Positions 30,983 through 34,135 of a DNA stretch of 34,135 nucleotides are shown in pieces; within the stretch, counting starts at the first letter, position 1, and each line of letters begins with the position of its first letter. The DNA comes from Prevotella sp. UBA2809 (GTDB lineage Bacteria; Bacteroidota; Bacteroidia; Bacteroidales; Bacteroidaceae). The stretch covers positions 7,311 to 41,445 of the forward strand of contig DEHD01000038.1 in assembly GCA_002351725.1 (NCBI GenBank), written 5' to 3'. The notes beneath the pieces are model-generated. The model searched no databases and had not been told where the DNA came from. It saw only the letters and a list, made by a program, of their open reading frames with translations. The position numbers and the translations under genes are program-made.

Positions 30983-31585
30983 TTACTCTTTTGCAGCTTC
31001 GAAAGCAAAAGGATTAGCCGTAGTGAGGTAAGCGGTCTGCTTGCCATCCATATATATGGCTCCTTCTACTATCTGCATATACAGCACCTTCTTTGTCTGG
31101 TTTAAGCTACCAAACGAGTTGGTGCTGTTTGCGTAGAATGCCACTTGTATCTTGTGCTCGGTACCGTCGTGGTTAATGTTGTAGCTTGGTGCCTTTGGGT
31201 TGATAAGATACTGCACGGGCGATGAGTTGATAAACCCTATTCGGCACTCGATATCCTGATTAGGAGCCTCGGCCAACGCTGCTTTCAGCTTCTCGTCCGA
31301 TATGTTGTCGGTAAGCAGTCGGGTGGGGAAGTTCTTGATAGTCATCGTGCTGTCGTTGGCAATGTTCCAACTGATTTTCAGCGTGTCGGTATTATCGTTC
31401 ACGTCCTTAACGTTCTTGGCCACATAAATAAGGTTGCCCTCGTATGTACCCCTAACTGCATTAAAACAGTAAGCCAACTCCTCCTTGCTCATTTCGCTAC
31501 GAGTGTCGTCGCTATCGTTAAGACATGATGTTAAACCCATTGCTGCCACGCAGCAAGCCATTGTTACAAATTTCAGTTTCTTCAT
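30983..31585 (-). CDS. Lipoprotein of unknown function (possibly DUF4840-like)
   Basis: This 200-residue protein has a lipoprotein signal (MKKLKFVTMACCVAAMGLTS then Cys 21, lipobox LTSC). The mature part is beta-rich (GTYEGNLIYVAK, MTIKNFPTRLL, CRIGFINSSPVQYLI, KVLYMQIVEGAIYMDG), like small Bacteroidota surface or periplasmic lipoproteins. I am inclined to DUF4840 but cannot confirm. It is monocistronic: divergent from the secreted-protein gene and tail to tail with the dehydrogenase. An acidic/Asp-rich stretch (NDSDD) follows the Cys, compatible with surface export. Confidence 0.75.
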   Translation of the reverse strand: MKKLKFVTMACCVAAMGLTSCLNDSDDTRSEMSKEELAYCFNAVRGTYEGNLIYVAKNVKDVNDNTDTLKISWNIANDSTMTIKNFPTRLLTDNISDEKLKAALAEAPNQDIECRIGFINSSPVQYLINPKAPSYNINHDGTEHKIQVAFYANSTNSFGSLNQTKKVLYMQIVEGAIYMDGKQTAYLTTANPFAFEAAKE

Positions 31586-31697
31586 TGTTTTTACTTTTTT
31601 GTTTTGTAATTAATTTCAGTTCACTACCCTTTAAATGCAACAATGGCTCATTCCTTGTATCGCTAATATGTAATTAATGTTAAATGTCATCCAGAGG

Positions 31698-31741
31698 GAA
31701 ATTCCTACTCATGTTTAGGGATTTCCTATCCTATGTTTAGG
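31698..31741 (+). promoter_or_regulatory. Two 22-bp direct repeats upstream of a promoter (LytTR-like operator layout)
   Basis: Units 31698-31719 and 31720-31741 each end in ATGTTTAGG and share the ATTTCCTA-like first half. The two 9-bp cores are separated by 13 bp, so they repeat every 22 bp, the arrangement bound by LytTR response-regulator dimers. The second copy ends 10 bp before the -33 element at 31751. Confidence 0.55.
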
Positions 31742-31750
31742 AAGTTTCCT

Positions 31751-31781
31751 TTTGAAACCTCCCGGAAAGTTCCGATCTTTG
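31751..31781 (+). promoter_or_regulatory. Promoter of the secreted-protein gene
   Basis: TTTG (31751-31754), a 19-bp spacer and GATCTTTG (31774-31781) match the consensus with one change in the -7 element. The predicted start is about 31787. Confidence 0.6.
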
Positions 31782-31805
31782 CACCGTGAACATAAAACAT
31801 TTAGA

Positions 31806-31822
31806 GCCCCTTGATAAGGGGC
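31806..31822 (+). other. Leader hairpin before the secreted-protein gene
   Basis: GCCCCTT (31806-31812) pairs perfectly with AAGGGGC (31816-31822) around GAT, about 20 nt into the transcript. No T-run follows, so it is a likely mRNA-stabilising or regulatory hairpin rather than a terminator. Confidence 0.55.
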
Positions 31823-31859
31823 GGCTATAATGCAGGGATTAATAACAATTTAAATTTAT

Positions 31860-31866
31860 AGGAGGT
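31860..31866 (+). promoter_or_regulatory. Strong Shine-Dalgarno site, AGGAGGT
   Basis: AGGAGGT lies 6 nt before ATG 31873. Shine-Dalgarno sequences this complete are uncommon in Bacteroidota, whose genes mostly initiate with A-rich leaders, as the neighbours here do. Confidence 0.7.
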
Positions 31867-31872
31867 ACGATT

Positions 31873-32415
31873 ATGAAAAAGTTGATGATAATGGCAATGA
31901 TGATGGTAATGACCATGTCGGCCAACGCGATGAGCTATACTGCAGCTAAGAATGAGGCTTTGTTCTTGAGCGACAAGATGGCATACGAATTGAATCTTAC
32001 TGCATCACAGTACGATCGTGTATATGAGATAAATCTCGATTATCTTATGAATCTCAACGGCCGTGCCGATGTATTCGGAATCTGGTGGGATCGCCGCAAC
32101 GCTGACCTCCGCTATGTTCTCAATGCATGGCAGTACGACAAGTACATCACTCTCTCTCACTTCTATCGCCCCGTAGCATGGAAGTCAGGTGGATTTACTT
32201 TCGCCGTTTACTCTCACTACAACAGAGGTCATTTCTATAATGCACATCCCAAGGTATACGTAACTTACAAGGGTGGAAAGCATCACAAGCCCGCTGTACA
32301 TCGCGAAGCCCCAAAGATGCATGATAGCAAGCCTGTTGTTCACAACGAGCGTCACATGGCGATGGCTACTAAGAGCAGCCGTAGCTCATCAGGACACTTC
32401 GCTGGTCGCAGATAA
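31873..32415 (+). CDS. Small secreted His-rich protein, 180 aa, unknown function
   Basis: The N-terminus is a Met-rich signal peptide (MKKLMIMAMMMVMTMSANA). The mature part contains LFLSDKMAYELNLTASQYDR followed by an aromatic region (FGIWWDRRNADLRYVLNAW, SHYNRGHFYNAHPKVYVTY) and a tail rich in His, Lys and Ser (GKHHKPAVHREAPKMH, SSRSSSGHFAGRR). The family is not recognised; similar small exported proteins are common in Prevotella. The basic, His-rich tail could bind metal or polyanions, which is inference. It has an unusually full control region: paired 22-bp repeats, promoter, leader hairpin and strong ribosome site. A terminator follows at 32463. Confidence 0.75.
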   Translation: MKKLMIMAMMMVMTMSANAMSYTAAKNEALFLSDKMAYELNLTASQYDRVYEINLDYLMNLNGRADVFGIWWDRRNADLRYVLNAWQYDKYITLSHFYRPVAWKSGGFTFAVYSHYNRGHFYNAHPKVYVTYKGGKHHKPAVHREAPKMHDSKPVVHNERHMAMATKSSRSSSGHFAGRR

Positions 32416-32462
32416 GGATTTGTTAGTTGAGTTAGAATATACACCTCTTTTGGAGGTCCCCG

Positions 32463-32496
32463 GAGAATCCCGTAGTGATATGGGATTCTCTTTTTT
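32463..32496 (+). terminator. Intrinsic terminator after the secreted-protein gene
   Basis: GAGAATCCC (32463-32471) pairs perfectly with GGGATTCTC (32482-32490) around a 10-nt loop and is followed by six Ts (32491-32496). Confidence 0.85.
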
Positions 32497-32532
32497 CGTG
32501 GGTGTTCTTACTGCAATTTGGATTATTATTTG

Positions 32533-32540
32533 TACTTTTG
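32533..32540 (+). promoter_or_regulatory. Promoter (-7 element) of dinB
   Basis: TACTTTTG lies 20 bp before the chosen dinB ATG, which argues against an upstream in-frame ATG at 32518. No clear LexA-type palindrome is seen here. Confidence 0.6.
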
Positions 32541-32559
32541 CACCCAGATTGATAGGTTT

Positions 32560-33648
32560 ATGAAGATTATTCATGTGGATATGGATCAGTTCTTCGCGGC
32601 TGTAGAGCAGCGCGATAATCCAGAACTGAAGGGCAAGCCGATAGCGGTTGGTCACGATGCCGAGCGTGGTGTGGTGTCTACTGCCAGCTACGAGGCCCGA
32701 CGGTTCGGGGTGCATTCTGCGCAATCCATCCAGTTGGCCAAGCGCTTGTGTCCTCAGCTGATAATCGTAGAGCCGCATTTTCAGCGATATAAAGAGGTGT
32801 CGGCACAACTGCACCAGATATTCCACGACTATACCGACCTGATAGAACCAATATCCCTCGACGAGGCTTTTCTTGATGTTACCGAGAATAAGCGTGGCAT
32901 AGAGCTTGGCGTGGATATCGCCCGCGAGATAAAACAGCGCATCCGCGAGACCACTGGGCTCACTGCATCAGCAGGTGTGAGCTATTGCAAGTTCTTGGCA
33001 AAGATAGCCTCCGATTGGCGCAAACCAGATGGGTTGACGGTGATTCATCCCGACCGGGCGTTAGACTTCATCGCCCAGCTGAAGGTGGAGAAGATCTGGG
33101 GCGTAGGACAGAAAACCGCCGAGAAGATGCACCACATGGGCATTTTTACAGGCCTTGATTTGCGAAACACCTCGCTTGCACGATTAACTCAGGAGTTCGG
33201 CAAGATGGGGCAGGTGTTCTACGATTTCTCGCGAGGCATCGATAACCGTCCTGTCATCAGCGAGTGGGAGAGGAAGAGCGTAAGCTGTGAGCAGACATTT
33301 GAGTCCGACATCAGCGAGAACTCCGCTGTTACCATCCATCTCTATCACACCGTTATTGAGCTTGAAAGGCGCATCTTGAAGAACGATTTCGAGGGCCGCA
33401 CCCTCACGTTGAAGGTCAAGTTCCTGGACTTCCAACAAATCACCCGCAGCATCACCGTCGATCATATCCTCCGCACCAAGGATGATATCCTTCCCCTGGC
33501 CAAACAACTGATGCAAGGCGTAGAGTTTCACTCACATCCCATCCGCCTATTAGGCCTAGGCGTCTCAAACCAGAAGAGCTCCACCCCTCAGAATGACCCC
33601 CAATGGATAGAGTTAGAACTAGAGTTCGCCCCCTGGCCCGATGAATAG
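32560..33648 (+). CDS. dinB: DNA polymerase IV (Y family)
   Basis: This 362-residue translesion polymerase starts IIHVDMDQFFAAVEQRDN, with metal ligand D7 and aromatic steric-gate residues F11/F12. YEARRFGV (about 44-51) and the catalytic SLDEAF (D101, E102) follow. KFLAKIASDWRKPDG and KIWGVGQKTAEKM (helix-hairpin-helix) mark the thumb, and the C-terminal little-finger domain begins near SVSCEQTFESDI. ATG 32560 lies behind the promoter; an ATG 42 bp upstream would lie before the -7 element. No classical beta-clamp motif is obvious at the very C-terminus (EFAPWPDE). Confidence 0.95.
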   Translation: MKIIHVDMDQFFAAVEQRDNPELKGKPIAVGHDAERGVVSTASYEARRFGVHSAQSIQLAKRLCPQLIIVEPHFQRYKEVSAQLHQIFHDYTDLIEPISLDEAFLDVTENKRGIELGVDIAREIKQRIRETTGLTASAGVSYCKFLAKIASDWRKPDGLTVIHPDRALDFIAQLKVEKIWGVGQKTAEKMHHMGIFTGLDLRNTSLARLTQEFGKMGQVFYDFSRGIDNRPVISEWERKSVSCEQTFESDISENSAVTIHLYHTVIELERRILKNDFEGRTLTLKVKFLDFQQITRSITVDHILRTKDDILPLAKQLMQGVEFHSHPIRLLGLGVSNQKSSTPQNDPQWIELELEFAPWPDE

Positions 33649-33780
33649 ACGCTAACTTTTCTTTGTTTTGTACTCTTTGTGCCATGATTCTAATTTTGTT
33701 TCTGTGTTGAATTGTTAACTATTTTGTTACTTATATATATTGTTGCTATGTCGAGCGTAGTCTAGACGTTTTTGCTGCCA

Positions 33781-33846
33781 CACGTAGTAGATTTTCTTAA
33801 TGCACGTGGGAGAATCTTTTGCCTCACGCGGGAGCATTACCTCTAT
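33781..33846. repeat. Three CACGTGGGAG-like motifs at exact 22-bp spacing
   Basis: CACGTAGTAG (33781), CACGTGGGAG (33803) and CACGCGGGAG (33825) recur every 22 bp, with T-rich, partly similar spacers. They lie 11-76 nt inside the predicted leftward transcript from 33857. There is no ORF here on either strand that I would accept. Confidence 0.6.
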
Positions 33847-33862
33847 ATTTTCTTCGACAATG

Positions 33863-33894
33863 CAAAGGTACGAATTTTTCGTGAGTATATCAAA
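33863..33894 (-). promoter_or_regulatory. Leftward promoter into a gene-free region
   Basis: On the minus strand TTTG (33894-33891), a 20-bp spacer and TACCTTTG (33870-33863) match the consensus closely. Transcription would start near 33857 and run toward the dinB 3' end, where no leftward gene is evident. Confidence 0.55.
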
Positions 33895-33939
33895 TATTTA
33901 ATGTTAACAAACTGTTAAATAGTTGAGACTGTATTTTTG

Positions 33940-34112
33940 AGACTCAGAAATTCAGTATTCAGTTTTCTCATGAGCACCTCAAAACTGCCACTACAACTTT
34001 TACTATATATATAATATATATATTATATATATAGTAATTATATAATTCATAAAATTCTCTTTCCTTCTATACCCCCTCGCAAAAAAAACTGAGTTTCTGA
34101 ATTCTGAATCCG
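33940..34112. repeat. Related TTCAGAA-type repeats in opposite orientation around the AT palindrome
   Basis: ACTCAGAAATTCAG with TATTCAGTTTT (about 33944-33968) and, on the other strand, ATTCAGAATTCAGAAACTCAG (about 34088-34109, read right to left) share a TTCAG-based unit. They flank the 38-bp palindrome. Between 33649 and 34135 I see no gene. Confidence 0.4.
34000..34037. repeat. 38-bp perfect AT palindrome
   Basis: Position 34000 pairs with 34037, and so on inward without mismatch; the only G/C pair is C34003 with G34034. It starts TTACTATATA and ends TATATAGTAA. The right half is repeated at 1-23. It could extrude as a cruciform, or act as a bidirectional terminator or repeat element. 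Confidence 0.75.
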
Positions 34113-34135
34113 ATGTCTTTCCCTGTATAGTGTTG

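Noticed and set aside
33452..33685. A 77-codon minus-strand ORF beginning MAQRVQNKEK downstream of the leftward promoter
   Set aside because: Most of it is antisense to dinB and changes character after the first 15 residues; there is no supporting motif.
33781..33846. CRISPR array
   Set aside because: The repeated part is only about 10 bp, the spacers are 12 bp, the copies are imperfect, and no cas genes are present.
1..34038. Terminal AT direct repeats as attachment sites of one integrated 34-kb element
   Set aside because: The repeats are low-complexity, the enclosed genes are mostly housekeeping (his, lys, greA, dinB), and there is no integrase.

Overview
The window looks like the chromosome of a Bacteroidales bacterium, most likely a Prevotella-type Prevotellaceae member. 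Four things point there: many promoters of the Bacteroidota form (TTTG or TTGG, about 19-20 bp, then TAnnTTTG), a type IX secretion plug-domain protein, a periplasmic beta-propeller/Y_Y_Y sensor fused to an AraC domain, and a fused hisIE. No tRNA, rRNA, CRISPR array, transposase or integrase was seen.

Positions 1-12,700 are accessory. A promoter-driven small ORF and a divergent small-RNA candidate precede a three-gene defence-type operon: a 1,053-residue single-chain restriction-modification enzyme, a DUF4268 protein with a PD-(D/E)XK-like motif, and a DUF2971 protein. Next come a small unknown gene, a self-paired rod-shaped RNA of about 211 nt with its own promoter (6S-like), and a 393-residue unknown protein. 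A replication-flavoured operon follows: a helix-turn-helix-like protein, an unknown protein, a DUF3127-like OB-fold protein, another unknown, a primase/DUF3987-type ATPase fusion and an M15-type peptidase. Its control region carries six 10-bp repeats, one inverted copy, a promoter and a leader ending in an intrinsic terminator. The primase and peptidase genes each contain an in-frame palindromic repeat.

Positions 12,700-33,650 are mostly chromosomal backbone. There is an XRE-cupin regulator with an acyl-CoA synthetase, then a membrane-anchored AraC regulator converging on the plug-domain gene. A long leftward block carries fbp, two glycosyltransferases, lysA, lysC and ftsE. Another leftward block carries purU, hisH, hisA, hisF and hisIE. 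Rightward greA and a short-chain dehydrogenase converge on a lipoprotein gene. A small secreted protein with an elaborate control region is followed by dinB.

Positions 33,650-34,135 are non-coding: three 22-bp-spaced repeats, a leftward promoter and a 38-bp AT palindrome. Many backbone gene spacers consist of short tandem repeats (7-9 bp units) with a different unit at each place.
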